From Flemingiibacterium sp045587285 (GTDB taxonomy: Bacteria; Bacillota; Clostridia; Oscillospirales; CAG-272), in contig JAZNBZ010000112.1 of the NCBI GenBank assembly GCA_045587285.1, forward strand, positions 1-10,948: a DNA stretch of 10,948 nt. The letters are read 5' to 3'. This document shows positions 1 to 6,248 of this stretch, one piece after another. Position 1 is the first letter of the stretch. Every line of letters starts with the position of its first letter. A model generated the notes under the pieces. The model saw only the letters and a program-made list of their open reading frames with translations, made no database searches and was not told the DNA's origin. The position numbers were made by a program, and so were the translations under genes.

Positions 1-4
1 AACG

Positions 5-1399
5 ATGGCGGTCGTTGAGTGCATCCCCGAGAAAAAGCAAACGCCAAGCGCACAGAAAGGCGTGATCGACTACTGCATTCAGCCATCAAAAACCTATGAC
101 GATGATGAACAGCTTGCATACGTTTCGGGCTACAACTGCATTCCGGAGCTGGCAAATGAGTCATTCCTTGCCACACAGAAAGTCTTCGGACACGAGCCGG
201 ACGGCGTGCGATTCTATCATTACGTGCAATCGTTCAGGATCGGCGAGAACATTACACCGCAGGAAGCACACGAGATCGAGATGGAATTTGCGAAAAGCTT
301 TGGCAGTCGTGAGGTGTTAGTCGCCACGCATATTGATCGGGAGCATATTCATAATCACCTGGTCGTTTGTGCTTATGATTTGGAGAGCGGCATCAAGCTG
401 CATAACAATAAGTTTTTTCTCGGCGAGCTTCGTGATCGGAGTGATGAGATTTGCAAGGCGCATGGACTGTCGGTGCTGGAGAAATATGATCCAAAGAAGA
501 AATCCTCACGTCCCGATCCAAAGGAATACCGCGCCGCCGTGAACGGCAACAGTTGGAAGATACAGCTCTGCGTTGCTATCGACCACTGCATGAAGAAGTG
601 CAAAAGCAAGTCAGAGTTCCGTCGCGAGATGAAAAAGCTCGGCTACGATATGGTGTGGACTCCCGAGCGGAAGTACATCACCTACATTTTGCGTGGCGAT
701 GATGGAAAGGAAAAACGTGTGCGCGGCATCAAGCTTCACGAAGAAAAATACCGAAAGGAGAACATGGAACATGAATTCAGAATCCGGGCAGAGCTATATG
801 GACAAGCTCAAAGCGAAGAATATACCGCCGAAACTTCAATCGGAGGAGCCGGCAGAAGCGATTCCTACCGCGCAGATCAGCCAGAAAGAATTGGTACGCC
901 TGATGGAAGCAATGCAGCGTTTGATCGTGCTGTCAGCCGACTTGAAGGAGCAGAGAGCGAGCTTGAAGCAGGAGGCGGACGAGTACACCAAGACGATGAT
1001 GCGGGCGGCACAGGAGCAAACACAGGCAGCAGAAGCGGCGATCAAGGAGATCTCAACCGAAGCTATGAAACAGGTTGGGAGAGCGAGCGAGAAAGCCTCC
1101 GAAGTAATCGACCGCCGTATCATCAGGGACGAGGCGATATGGTGGCTCCGACTCATACTCACGGCACTTCCGACGATATTGGTCTTGCTGTTATGGGCGT
1201 GCGTGGGCTTCACGACCTTGGGAACATAATCGAAAACGACGATGAATCCGAGGAAGAAAAGCGTGAGCGCGAGGCGAGAAATGCAGGCTCCGCACTCGGT
1301 GCTGTTGTCGGTATCGCGGCGGGGCTTGCACTTGGAGTAAGCGATGACGACAAGGATGAATACGAAGATGAGGACGAAGGATTTGATATTTCGATGTGA
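5..1399 (+). CDS. MobP/VirD2-type relaxase (mobilization nuclease)
   Basis: Relaxases nick one strand at oriT, stay bound to the 5' end through a tyrosine and lead the strand into the recipient. The 464-residue product has the expected N-terminal nuclease domain (PF03432-like). Tyr23 in the VIDY segment is the likely nucleophile, the YHYVQSF strand is at 71-77, and the metal-binding HIDREHIHNH motif is at 109-118. The domain ends near residue 170, followed by a basic helical stretch to about 260. Residues 265-385 are Gly/Ser/Asp/Glu-rich and low complexity, and this is exactly where another gene is encoded in the +1 frame. The acidic tail carries a Gly/Ala-rich hydrophobic stretch near 430-447. 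The ATG at 5 fits the family N-terminus, but only four bases precede it, so a start further upstream cannot be excluded. The integrase gene follows 24 bases after the stop. Confidence 0.92.
   Translation: MAVVECIPEKKQTPSAQKGVIDYCIQPSKTYDDDEQLAYVSGYNCIPELANESFLATQKVFGHEPDGVRFYHYVQSFRIGENITPQEAHEIEMEFAKSFGSREVLVATHIDREHIHNHLVVCAYDLESGIKLHNNKFFLGELRDRSDEICKAHGLSVLEKYDPKKKSSRPDPKEYRAAVNGNSWKIQLCVAIDHCMKKCKSKSEFRREMKKLGYDMVWTPERKYITYILRGDDGKEKRVRGIKLHEEKYRKENMEHEFRIRAELYGQAQSEEYTAETSIGGAGRSDSYRADQPERIGTPDGSNAAFDRAVSRLEGAESELEAGGGRVHQDDDAGGTGANTGSRSGDQGDLNRSYETGWESERESLRSNRPPYHQGRGDMVAPTHTHGTSDDIGLAVMGVRGLHDLGNIIENDDESEEEKREREARNAGSALGAVVGIAAGLALGVSDDDKDEYEDEDEGFDISM
771..1229 (+). CDS. MobB-like coiled-coil membrane protein nested in the relaxase gene
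   Basis: A 152-residue gene lies wholly inside the relaxase gene in the +1 frame. The AAAGGAG at 754-760 sits 10 bases before ATG 771 and only 3 before the in-frame relaxase ATG at 764, so it suits the nested gene. The product has a short polar N-terminus, a Gln/Glu/Ala-rich helical, coiled-coil-prone stretch at about 37-118, and a hydrophobic segment at 124-147 ending a few residues before the stop, which suggests a C-terminal membrane anchor. In this frame the protein looks well-formed, while the relaxase frame here is low complexity; this argues the nested frame is the selected one. In plasmids R1162/RSF1010 mobB likewise overlaps mobA in another frame and encodes a membrane-associated relaxosome protein. 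By analogy it may hold the relaxosome at the membrane. No homology search was possible; the function is inferred. Confidence 0.72.
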   Translation: MNSESGQSYMDKLKAKNIPPKLQSEEPAEAIPTAQISQKELVRLMEAMQRLIVLSADLKEQRASLKQEADEYTKTMMRAAQEQTQAAEAAIKEISTEAMKQVGRASEKASEVIDRRIIRDEAIWWLRLILTALPTILVLLLWACVGFTTLGT

Positions 1400-1423
1400 T
1401 AGATATTTTGTGGGGGTGTAAAT

Positions 1424-2650
1424 ATGGCATCATACTATAGGCGTGATAACGGCACATACTGTGTGCGCGTTTCAAACGGAATGAAGAACGGCAAGCAGGA
1501 GCTGATATCGACTACGTACAAGCCTCCGAAAAATTACAGCGAAAAGGAGATTCAGCGAGGCGTGAAAGCCTTTGCAGAGCTGTTCGAGGCATCGGTACAC
1601 AGCGGAATATTCGTACCGGGCAAGCGCGTAAAATCGGCGGTAAATCCGTTTGGAATGACGGTGGAAGCGTTTGCGAAGGAGCATTATATGAAATCCATCG
1701 AAACTCGTTTGTCGCCGAACACGGTCAAGTTTTACAATGCGGTGATTGAGGACATCATCATTCCCTCATTCGGAAACATCAGACTTACGGATATTACCGC
1801 TAAACATCAGCAGGCGCTCGTCGATTATCTTGCTTCACCCGGTGCGAGGACGGATAAAAGTAACGACAAGCCGCTGTCGGCCTCTACTGTCAAGCGATAC
1901 GCGACGGTGTTTTCCTCGCTGATGACCGAGGCACAGCGCATTGGTTATATTGAGGAAAATCCTCTTCGCAACGGCTCGGTCAGGTTCCCCAAAATAAAAA
2001 AAGAGCCGGTGAAGGCGTACAGCCGCGAGGAAGCGGCGATATTCGTTGAGGGATTAGCTAACGAAACGACGAGAACAAGGGCAATGCTTATGACCGCACT
2101 TCTGCTCGGACTTCGCCGAGGTGAGGTGGTTGCACTCAAGTGGGAGGATATAGACTGGGAGAACCGCGCGATAACCATAAATAAAAGTGCATACAAGAAA
2201 AAGGGCGAACCGCAGGCATTGAAGCCGCCGAAGTCGGTGAACAGCATCCGCGAGGTTTATTTCTCCGAGATGCACAAGAAAGTTTTACTGGAATGGCGCG
2301 CGGAGCAAGAGTTGGAACGGTCGGCGGCAGGAGCGAAATGGAACGAGCAAGGATTTATCTTCACAAATGCCGTCGGTAATATGTTCAGCCTGTACTCGCT
2401 CACAACATTGTGCAGTGATTACGAAGAACGGTGCGGTTTGCGACATCTGAAACTTCATGGACTTCGCCACACCTGCGGCTCGCTTATGGTGAGCGGCGGC
2501 GCGGATCTTGAAACGGTCAAGGCGGTGTTCGGTCATGAGAGCATCCGCACTACCGAGCAGTATCTGACGCCATATGATGAGTCAAAACGCCGTGCGTCGG
2601 ATATACTCGCTGATATTGTAACAAACAAGGAAAGAGAGGTAGCTTGTTGA
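1424..2650 (+). CDS. Tyrosine recombinase / phage-type integrase (module 1)
   Basis: A site-specific recombinase that integrates and excises the element through a 3'-phosphotyrosine intermediate. The 408 residues show an N-terminal arm-binding part beginning MASYYRRDNGTYCVRVSNG, a SAM-like core-binding domain at about 78-180, and the catalytic domain at about 195-395. The catalytic set is complete: Arg231 (GLRRGE), Lys270 (PPKS), His345 and Arg348 (HGLRHT), His371 (FGHES) and Tyr380 (TEQYLTPY). Length is normal for Tn916-type integrases. A GGGGGTG at 1412-1418 precedes ATG 1424. It sits 24 bases after the relaxase stop and overlaps the start of the next gene, so it is probably part of one operon. 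Its N-terminus resembles that of the second integrase at 9455-10651, so the two are distant relatives rather than copies. Its attachment site is not identified. Confidence 0.95.
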   Translation: MASYYRRDNGTYCVRVSNGMKNGKQELISTTYKPPKNYSEKEIQRGVKAFAELFEASVHSGIFVPGKRVKSAVNPFGMTVEAFAKEHYMKSIETRLSPNTVKFYNAVIEDIIIPSFGNIRLTDITAKHQQALVDYLASPGARTDKSNDKPLSASTVKRYATVFSSLMTEAQRIGYIEENPLRNGSVRFPKIKKEPVKAYSREEAAIFVEGLANETTRTRAMLMTALLLGLRRGEVVALKWEDIDWENRAITINKSAYKKKGEPQALKPPKSVNSIREVYFSEMHKKVLLEWRAEQELERSAAGAKWNEQGFIFTNAVGNMFSLYSLTTLCSDYEERCGLRHLKLHGLRHTCGSLMVSGGADLETVKAVFGHESIRTTEQYLTPYDESKRRASDILADIVTNKEREVAC

Positions 2651-3159
2651 GGTTAAAAACACTTACACAAATTGCACATGAAATTCGCACCGCCGATCCC
2701 GAGTCGGCGGTGGGCGAATCCTTTCTTACGGCACTTGTTGAAGAAAATGAGCTTTGGCACACATATTGCGGCAATCGATTGGTAGCAGATGCGGAAGCGG
2801 TTGTATCTACGCTGAATCGGATGTTGGGATTTGATGAAACGGCAGGCCTTCCGCAAATACGTACAATCAGAAGCGCGGTTGCCGAATTGAAGCTAAACCA
2901 TCCAGAAATCGGCATCGGAGAAAAGTTGATACGCAGTGCTGTGAAGGACGGCAGGATTGCTAGCATCGGTATTGGTAATCGGGAGTATATAGCCATGCAG
3001 AGTTTCGATGAGCCATATTGCAGACGGATATTTGAGCCAGCCGCTATTGTGACATCAAAGAAAGAAATCATTCGTTGTGGCGTGATGGAGCAAATGGCTG
3101 ATGTGCTGGCGAGAAATCCGGCTATGCCGACAGTGACACGATCACGTCGGGCGGGGTAA
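2644..3159 (+). CDS. Tandem excisionase-like helix-turn-helix protein
   Basis: The 171-residue product appears to contain two copies of one small winged-HTH unit, residues about 8-55 and 76-123. They align without gaps at an offset of 68 residues: DPE/HPE, VGE/IGE, then GNR/GNR in the wing. Each resembles the small DNA-binding proteins common beside integrases in Clostridia (IAxEIR...DP...LV..GxI...GNR), so an excisionase or directionality-factor role is plausible but inferred. A C-terminal basic tail (TRSRRAG) follows. The likely start is TTG 2644, with AGAGAGG at about 2632-2638 upstream; it overlaps the integrase stop by 7 bases, suggesting translational coupling. TTG 2647 is an alternative start. 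The first unit is the more divergent and may have lost part of its binding surface. Confidence 0.8.
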   Translation: MLRLKTLTQIAHEIRTADPESAVGESFLTALVEENELWHTYCGNRLVADAEAVVSTLNRMLGFDETAGLPQIRTIRSAVAELKLNHPEIGIGEKLIRSAVKDGRIASIGIGNREYIAMQSFDEPYCRRIFEPAAIVTSKKEIIRCGVMEQMADVLARNPAMPTVTRSRRAG

Positions 3160-3164
3160 AAAAA

Positions 3165-3198
3165 GTATCCACCATGGGTGTTTACCTATGGTGGATAC
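3165..3198. terminator. Strong hairpin after the mobilization operon
   Basis: Arms 3165-3179 and 3184-3198 form a 15-bp stem with one G-T pair and a GTTT loop. It begins 6 bases after the HTH gene stop. A run of seven A precedes it (3158-3164), which would be a U-tract for minus-strand transcription. On the + strand the sequence after the stem (TCAATATTT) is only weakly T-rich. I read it as an operon-end terminator, possibly bidirectional. Confidence 0.6.
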
Positions 3199-3267
3199 TC
3201 AATATTTGCGCCGCACAAATCAAAGAATACAACTGTGGAAAAATTGTTTTTATTTTCGAGAAATGTC

Positions 3268-3296
3268 TGGACTTTTGCTCTTTTCTGTGGTATTGT
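3268..3296 (+). promoter_or_regulatory. Probable sigma-A promoter of the DUF6809-like gene
   Basis: TGGACT (3268-3273), 17 bases, then TATTGT (3291-3296), with TG one base before the -10 (extended -10). It lies 30 bases upstream of ATG 3327. Each box matches 4 of 6 consensus bases. Confidence 0.5.
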
Positions 3297-3326
3297 GTTG
3301 TGCTGACAGAAAAGGAGGCATAGCCT

Positions 3327-3551
3327 ATGAATAGTGTGATAAAAGAGTTATGGCACGGCAATATCGTTCCGCAGGACTACAGTCGGAACAATTCCATCGA
3401 AATGAAGCTGTTGATTGAGTATATGACAAGACACCACGAGGATCTGCTTAAAACAATGACAGATATGGCAATGCATTGCCTCTCTCCGTACTCAAACTAT
3501 TCTGCAAGCAAAAACGGCGCTACCATGAAGATAGCGCCGTCTGGCTTGTAG
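3327..3551 (+). CDS. DUF6809-like small protein, C-terminally truncated
   Basis: A 74-residue ORF with an excellent ribosome site (AAAGGAGG, 3311-3318, 8 bases before ATG) and a promoter. Residues 1-47 (MNSVIKELWHGNIVPQDYSR..., then a charged helix) resemble the start of the small DUF6809 family found in Clostridial genomes, whose members are from memory somewhat longer (about 85-110 residues). From about residue 48 the sequence (ending SKNGATMKIAPSGL) no longer looks like the family, and the last codons are formed by an inverted repeat. I therefore think the 3' end was replaced by a DNA rearrangement, leaving an N-terminal fragment that may still be translated. The family's function is unknown. 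Confidence 0.55.
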   Translation: MNSVIKELWHGNIVPQDYSRNNSIEMKLLIEYMTRHHEDLLKTMTDMAMHCLSPYSNYSASKNGATMKIAPSGL

Positions 3552-3565
3552 ATATAATTTTAAGT
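3508..3565 (-). ncRNA. Candidate tiny RNA from a promoter-terminator unit
   Basis: Transcription from the consensus promoter would begin near 3565-3567 and stop after the T-run near 3508. The RNA would be about 57 nt, roughly 24 nt of A/U-rich single strand plus the terminator hairpin. It is antisense to the last 44 bases of the DUF6809-like ORF. The alternative is that this is a promoter left behind when its gene was lost, with an unrelated terminator nearby. Transcription itself is not shown by sequence. Confidence 0.4.
3514..3540 (-). terminator. Minus-strand intrinsic terminator
   Basis: Perfect 9-bp arms ACGGCGCTA (3514-3522) and TAGCGCCGT (3532-3540) with a 9-base loop. On the minus strand the stem is followed by a T-run (A at 3510-3513 on +). 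It overlaps the 3' end of the DUF6809-like ORF. The only minus-strand promoter found nearby lies just 32 bases away. Confidence 0.6.
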
Positions 3566-3571
3566 GTAATT

Positions 3572-3600
3572 ATTATATCAGATATGAAAGGACCTGTCAA
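3572..3600 (-). promoter_or_regulatory. Perfect-consensus sigma-A promoter, minus strand
   Basis: On the minus strand: TTGACA (3600-3595), exactly 17 bases, TATAAT (3577-3572). Both hexamers match consensus at all 12 positions. It points left into the hairpin at 3514-3540, with no protein gene of reasonable length in that direction before the terminator. Confidence 0.75.
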
Positions 3601-3960
3601 GAAAATGAATGGGTAAATGTTGGGGAACGAATCCAAATTGCACTAAAGTATGTTTGTAAACAGTTCTGATTTCTTTCAAAGCAATTTTGAATCGTTCATA
3701 TTCTCAAATGAAATCGTCGACGAAACTTCAAATGAAATAATTCCCGGCATAGTCACTACTGAAAAATATGACGGAACGCGTAAATTAGAGCTTTATAATC
3801 ATGCTATGCAGATCCTAGCAAGATTTCAGAATATCATACATTGACGAATAATCTAAATATTGCCTTTGCTATCAAACTTCTTTATAAGTATGACTTACAT
3901 ATCTACCTTTCAATATAATTGACAATCAATATTTATTGCTCATTGCATAAGGTAAACTGT
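3601..3960. other. AT-rich stretch without a convincing gene
   Basis: The only open frame (3650-3844, +, 64 codons) has no ribosome site and no recognisable domain, so I do not call it a gene. The stretch separates the truncated DUF6809-like gene from the minus-strand regulon and may be a remnant of insertions. A TTGACA occurs at about 3921 on the + strand but has no good -10 at proper spacing. Confidence 0.5.
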
Positions 3961-4012
3961 ATAAATAATCAACTCAGGCAAATTGTTACATTTGCCTGAG
4001 TTGATTATTTAT
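3961..4012 (-). terminator. 22-bp perfect hairpin terminator of the protease operon
   Basis: Arms 3961-3982 and 3991-4012 are exact reverse complements around an 8-base loop. On the minus strand the distal arm ends in an A/T-rich stretch with several T. The stop codon of the 4009-4605 gene lies inside the first-transcribed arm, so termination follows translation directly. Because the arms are perfect, it may act in both directions. Confidence 0.8.
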
Positions 4013-4605
4013 TTTGTGAATTGCTTAATTGATTCAATAACTGTATTCAAAGAATCTTTCGCTCGTTCAGTACCATTGGTGTATCCCCAAAGTGAATATC
4101 TATTATTTGAAACTAGAACGCCATTTTTCACTTCAACAATACCTTGAGCTGGATTAACAGGTGAGAATGGCGAAGATTCATACTCACATAAAAACATAAG
4201 GTGTTCTGTATCTTTGTCAAGGTATCCATCCATCTTATAGAGTGTTTCCTCCGGTTTATTTTTGTAATCACCTAACTGCTTTATTGTTATTATATCACCA
4301 ACTTTCACATTTCCTTTTATCACATTAACTACTCGGATTGTTGATATGGTGTAAGGAGTTGTCTCTTTGTCAGCTTTATTAGGTGTTTGGTCTACCATAA
4401 GATTTTTTACATTCTTAGCAGTAACCACTTCACCAACAATTATGACATCCGCAGCACTTGTAATACTTTCAACACTTGGGTAATATGGATAATCACCATG
4501 AAACATTAGTTTGGGCAAAAAAGCATTACAAATGAACACTGTAAAAATAAGCGAAACAAGTATTACTAACGAAATTGTAGCAAATTTCTTTGTCTTGGCA
4601 TTCAT
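4009..4605 (-). CDS. Membrane-anchored extracellular protein, function unknown
   Basis: A 198-residue protein with a lysine-rich start (MNAKTKK), one hydrophobic segment at about 8-29 and the rest probably outside the cell. The body has the pattern SADVIIVGEVV, then IRVVNVIKGNVKVGDIITIKQLGDY, then HLMFLCEY and NPAQGIVEVKNG. I recognise this as a recurring, unnamed Firmicutes surface-protein type, probably all-beta; I cannot assign a function. ATG 4605 is preferred over the in-frame codon at 4629 because GGAGG (4617-4613) lies 7 bases upstream of it. That ribosome site overlaps the stop codon region of the protease gene, 13 bases apart, so translation is probably coupled. It may be a partner, inhibitor or substrate of the protease; this is inference from context only. 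Confidence 0.85.
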   Translation of the reverse strand: MNAKTKKFATISLVILVSLIFTVFICNAFLPKLMFHGDYPYYPSVESITSAADVIIVGEVVTAKNVKNLMVDQTPNKADKETTPYTISTIRVVNVIKGNVKVGDIITIKQLGDYKNKPEETLYKMDGYLDKDTEHLMFLCEYESSPFSPVNPAQGIVEVKNGVLVSNNRYSLWGYTNGTERAKDSLNTVIESIKQFTK

Positions 4606-4618
4606 ATTAGCACCTCCG

Positions 4619-5158
4619 TTAATCAGCATATGCGTTATTTACGCCAGCAATGTCGTCACTAGTAGGCCACGTTAAGTAGTTTCTATCCCTATCGTAGTTC
4701 ATTATCGATAAGTTACCAGTAGAAGGATTATTTTCAAGACAAAAAGCATGCCCAAATTCATGAACCAAAACGCTGCTAACAAATGTATCTGATTCACCAA
4801 CCAAAGTATTTCTATTTAGTTCAATCTTGAATTTTCCTGCACGTCCCCATAGAATATATTGACGATCCTGCGGTGTGTACATTCCATACCAAGTGTCGTC
4901 CCATTGACCACTAATTACATAACTATGGCCAGAACCCGGCACTTGAGTAATTTCAATAGGAGTATCAGTATCATTCCATGCAGCTATACAACTATGGAAA
5001 ACTGGGTAACTTAGCCGATTCTCTACTTCCACTTCCGGGTTAAGCAACCCACCGCCATAGTAGATATATTGGGCTGCAAAAACAGAAGTGGTAAACACAG
5101 AAGTAAGAACTAAACATAAAATCATCGGAAATAGAATTCTGTATAACTTGTGTTTCAT
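4619..5158 (-). CDS. Secreted metzincin-like zinc metalloprotease
   Basis: A 179-residue protein with a signal peptide (residues 1-28, cut probably after SVFA). The mature part resembles small matrixin/M10-like peptidases: an AAW segment near 59-61, HEFGH at 133-137 with catalytic Glu134, and SIMNY with the Met-turn methionine at 153. The HExxHxxGxxH/D signature is altered: the usual Gly is Cys140, and Asn143 stands where the third zinc ligand (His or Asp) is expected. Activity is therefore likely but not certain. GGAGG (5170-5166) is 7 bases before ATG 5158. It is the first gene of an operon with the surface protein at 4009-4605. Two copies of the GGAAATG/TTGTTAT motif lie upstream (5501-5529, 5645-5673). 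No propeptide with a cysteine switch is visible. A role in wall or envelope protein processing is inferred. Confidence 0.85.
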   Translation of the reverse strand: MKHKLYRILFPMILCLVLTSVFTTSVFAAQYIYYGGGLLNPEVEVENRLSYPVFHSCIAAWNDTDTPIEITQVPGSGHSYVISGQWDDTWYGMYTPQDRQYILWGRAGKFKIELNRNTLVGESDTFVSSVLVHEFGHAFCLENNPSTGNLSIMNYDRDRNYLTWPTSDDIAGVNNAYAD

Positions 5159-5294
5159 ATAAATACCTCCATAATCATTTTCAACAGACTCAGTAATTTA
5201 TTTATTACTAGGATAGACTTTTGCACGTTAGATAAAAACCAAGCTTTATTCGGAAATTCGATAGGTTTGATGAGTACTCCTTAATTTAGAACTG

Positions 5295-5420
5295 TTAGGC
5301 ATCCCGGCCGTATGTATCATTCGTAATACATACGGCAAATAAAAGAAACTTAAGCGGATATGACAGCGTATGCCTTGTAAATTTTTGTTTATCTGACCAT
5401 TTAATCGGATTATACATCAT
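5295..5420 (-). CDS. Possible 41-residue small ORF in the protease operon leader
   Basis: Between motif copy 5501-5529 and the protease gene there is an ORF of 41 codons starting MMYNPIKWSDKQ with a central hydrophobic stretch (PLKFLLFAVCI). A GGGGGTG lies 7 bases before the ATG at 5420. An 11-bp inverted repeat (5307-5317 with 5326-5336, 8-base loop) lies in its 3' part and has no T-run on either strand. It could be a leader peptide, a small membrane protein or the remnant of a longer gene. I do not recognise it. Confidence 0.3.
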   Translation of the reverse strand: MMYNPIKWSDKQKFTRHTLSYPLKFLLFAVCITNDTYGRDA

Positions 5421-5487
5421 ACCCACTCACCCCCAATATTATTTTTACTGGTCGCTCCGCAAGAACGAGCCATGTAAGATGTAATTC

Positions 5488-5508
5488 CTTGTTATATAAT
5501 ATAACAAG
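5488..5508. repeat. Near-perfect palindrome overlapping promoter-like copy A
   Basis: Arms CTTGTTATAT (5488-5497) and ATATAACAAG (5499-5508) around a single A. The right arm contains the TTGTTAT box of copy A (5507-5501 on the minus strand), so a dimeric regulator bound here would cover that box. It is too short and lacks the T-tract expected of a terminator. Confidence 0.5.
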
Positions 5509-5529
5509 CGAGTAAGACATTTCATTTCC
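5501..5529 (-). promoter_or_regulatory. ECF-type promoter-like motif, copy A
   Basis: On the minus strand: GGAAATGAAA, 12 bases, TTGTTAT (5529 down to 5501). Same boxes and spacing as copies B and C. The GGAA-type -35 is typical of ECF sigma factors; the -10 assignment is inferred. It points toward the small ORF and the protease gene 343 bases away. Confidence 0.5.
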
Positions 5530-5644
5530 ATGTTTTATATATGTGAATCCTTCACTAAATTAATAGCGAATCAAATATATACAACTCTCCATTTTGTCCT
5601 TTGTTTGACGAATACAACAAAATTATTTTCACCCTTAATAATAA

Positions 5645-5673
5645 ATAACAAATAATAATAGGATTCCATTTCC
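5645..5673 (-). promoter_or_regulatory. ECF-type promoter-like motif, copy B
   Basis: On the minus strand: GGAAATGGAA, 12 bases, TTGTTAT (5673 down to 5645). It lies 15 bases beyond the stop of the secreted-protein gene and 1 base from a perfect 14-bp palindrome AATTTTCGAAAATT (5675-5688), a possible operator. It points toward the protease operon. Confidence 0.5.
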
Positions 5674-5688
5674 GAATTTTCGAAAATT

Positions 5689-6108
5689 TTAATTTCCAGG
5701 GCAAATCGCGGTTCTTGTCGCAGTCAGTGTCTCTGTTATTCCATTCTTCTTCACATTGACCTCTACTTCGATCTTATATTCTCTTCCGGCAATACCCGTG
5801 AATGATTCGTTTACATTCAAAATCATCTGATTAACGCTGTAATCCCAATCTTTAGGTTCTTCCACCCAAGCTCCAGATGTATTTTTATAATAAAGCTTTA
5901 TTTCAGCAGAAATATTGGTAACTCCACTCTGTCCCATAACGGTAACATACACATCTCCTCTGGCACCTGTGAAATCCAAATCAGCTGTAAACGTGTAGGC
6001 ATTATCCCACATAGGTACAATCTGTTCTGGAACAGCTCCATATATCGCCATAGGCATAACGGAAAGTATCACAACACAAGTAAGTAAGATTGATATGATT
6101 TTTTTCAT
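5689..6108 (-). CDS. Small secreted protein, function unknown
   Basis: A 139-residue exported protein: signal peptide MKKIISILLTCVVILSV... with cleavage probably near residue 25 (AIYGA), then a compact, mostly beta-looking domain with several conserved-looking aromatic positions (VPMWDNAYTF, LYYKNTSGAW, DWDYSV) and a C-terminal TATRTAICPGN. It resembles unnamed small Clostridial secreted proteins (possibly the DUF6147 group, from memory only). ATG 6108 is chosen over the in-frame ATG 6126 because AAAGGA sits 9 bases before 6108, while 6126 has no ribosome site. It has its own upstream region with motif copy C, downstream of the anti-sigma terminator, so it is probably transcribed separately from the sigma operon but controlled by it. 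A cell-surface or bacteriocin-like role cannot be judged. Confidence 0.8.
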   Translation of the reverse strand: MKKIISILLTCVVILSVMPMAIYGAVPEQIVPMWDNAYTFTADLDFTGARGDVYVTVMGQSGVTNISAEIKLYYKNTSGAWVEEPKDWDYSVNQMILNVNESFTGIAGREYKIEVEVNVKKNGITETLTATRTAICPGN

Positions 6109-6248
6109 TGTAAATAATCCTTTCATCTGTTTGGCTCGTAATTCAGCAAGGGTAAGTATGAATGACGCCTATTGTTAATGCTTACAAATGGTTCACATTC
6201 GATCAATTTTTTCGCATCCCCCCCATATCTATAACCCCTTTGATAAAT

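Larger units (their letters stand above)
1..3200 (+). mobile_element. Mobilization/integration module of an IME or ICE (partial)
   Basis: Relaxase, nested accessory gene, tyrosine integrase and a tandem HTH protein are packed head to tail on the + strand with gaps of 24 bases or less and a final hairpin. This is the gene content of integrative mobilizable elements. No coupling protein, T4SS gene or oriT is visible; the oriT of such relaxases usually lies just upstream, outside the window. The block looks GC-richer than the cargo to its right. It could be one end of a small element nested beside or inside the larger tRNA-Pro island; the right boundary is inferred only from the last gene and hairpin. 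Confidence 0.6.

Noticed and set aside
836..1213. 125-codon minus-strand ORF opposite the nested gene
   Set aside because: Ser/Ala/Cys-rich shadow of the Gln/Glu/Ala codons on the + strand; no ribosome site.
2550..3071. 173-codon minus-strand ORF opposite the tandem HTH gene
   Set aside because: No ribosome site or domain; the + strand frame has a clear repeat structure, so this is a shadow.
3650..3844. 64-codon + strand ORF
   Set aside because: No ribosome site, no recognisable domain, low-complexity AT-rich surroundings; open by chance is the simplest reading.
5307..5336. 11-bp hairpin read as a terminator
   Set aside because: No T-run on either strand, and it falls within the possible small ORF.
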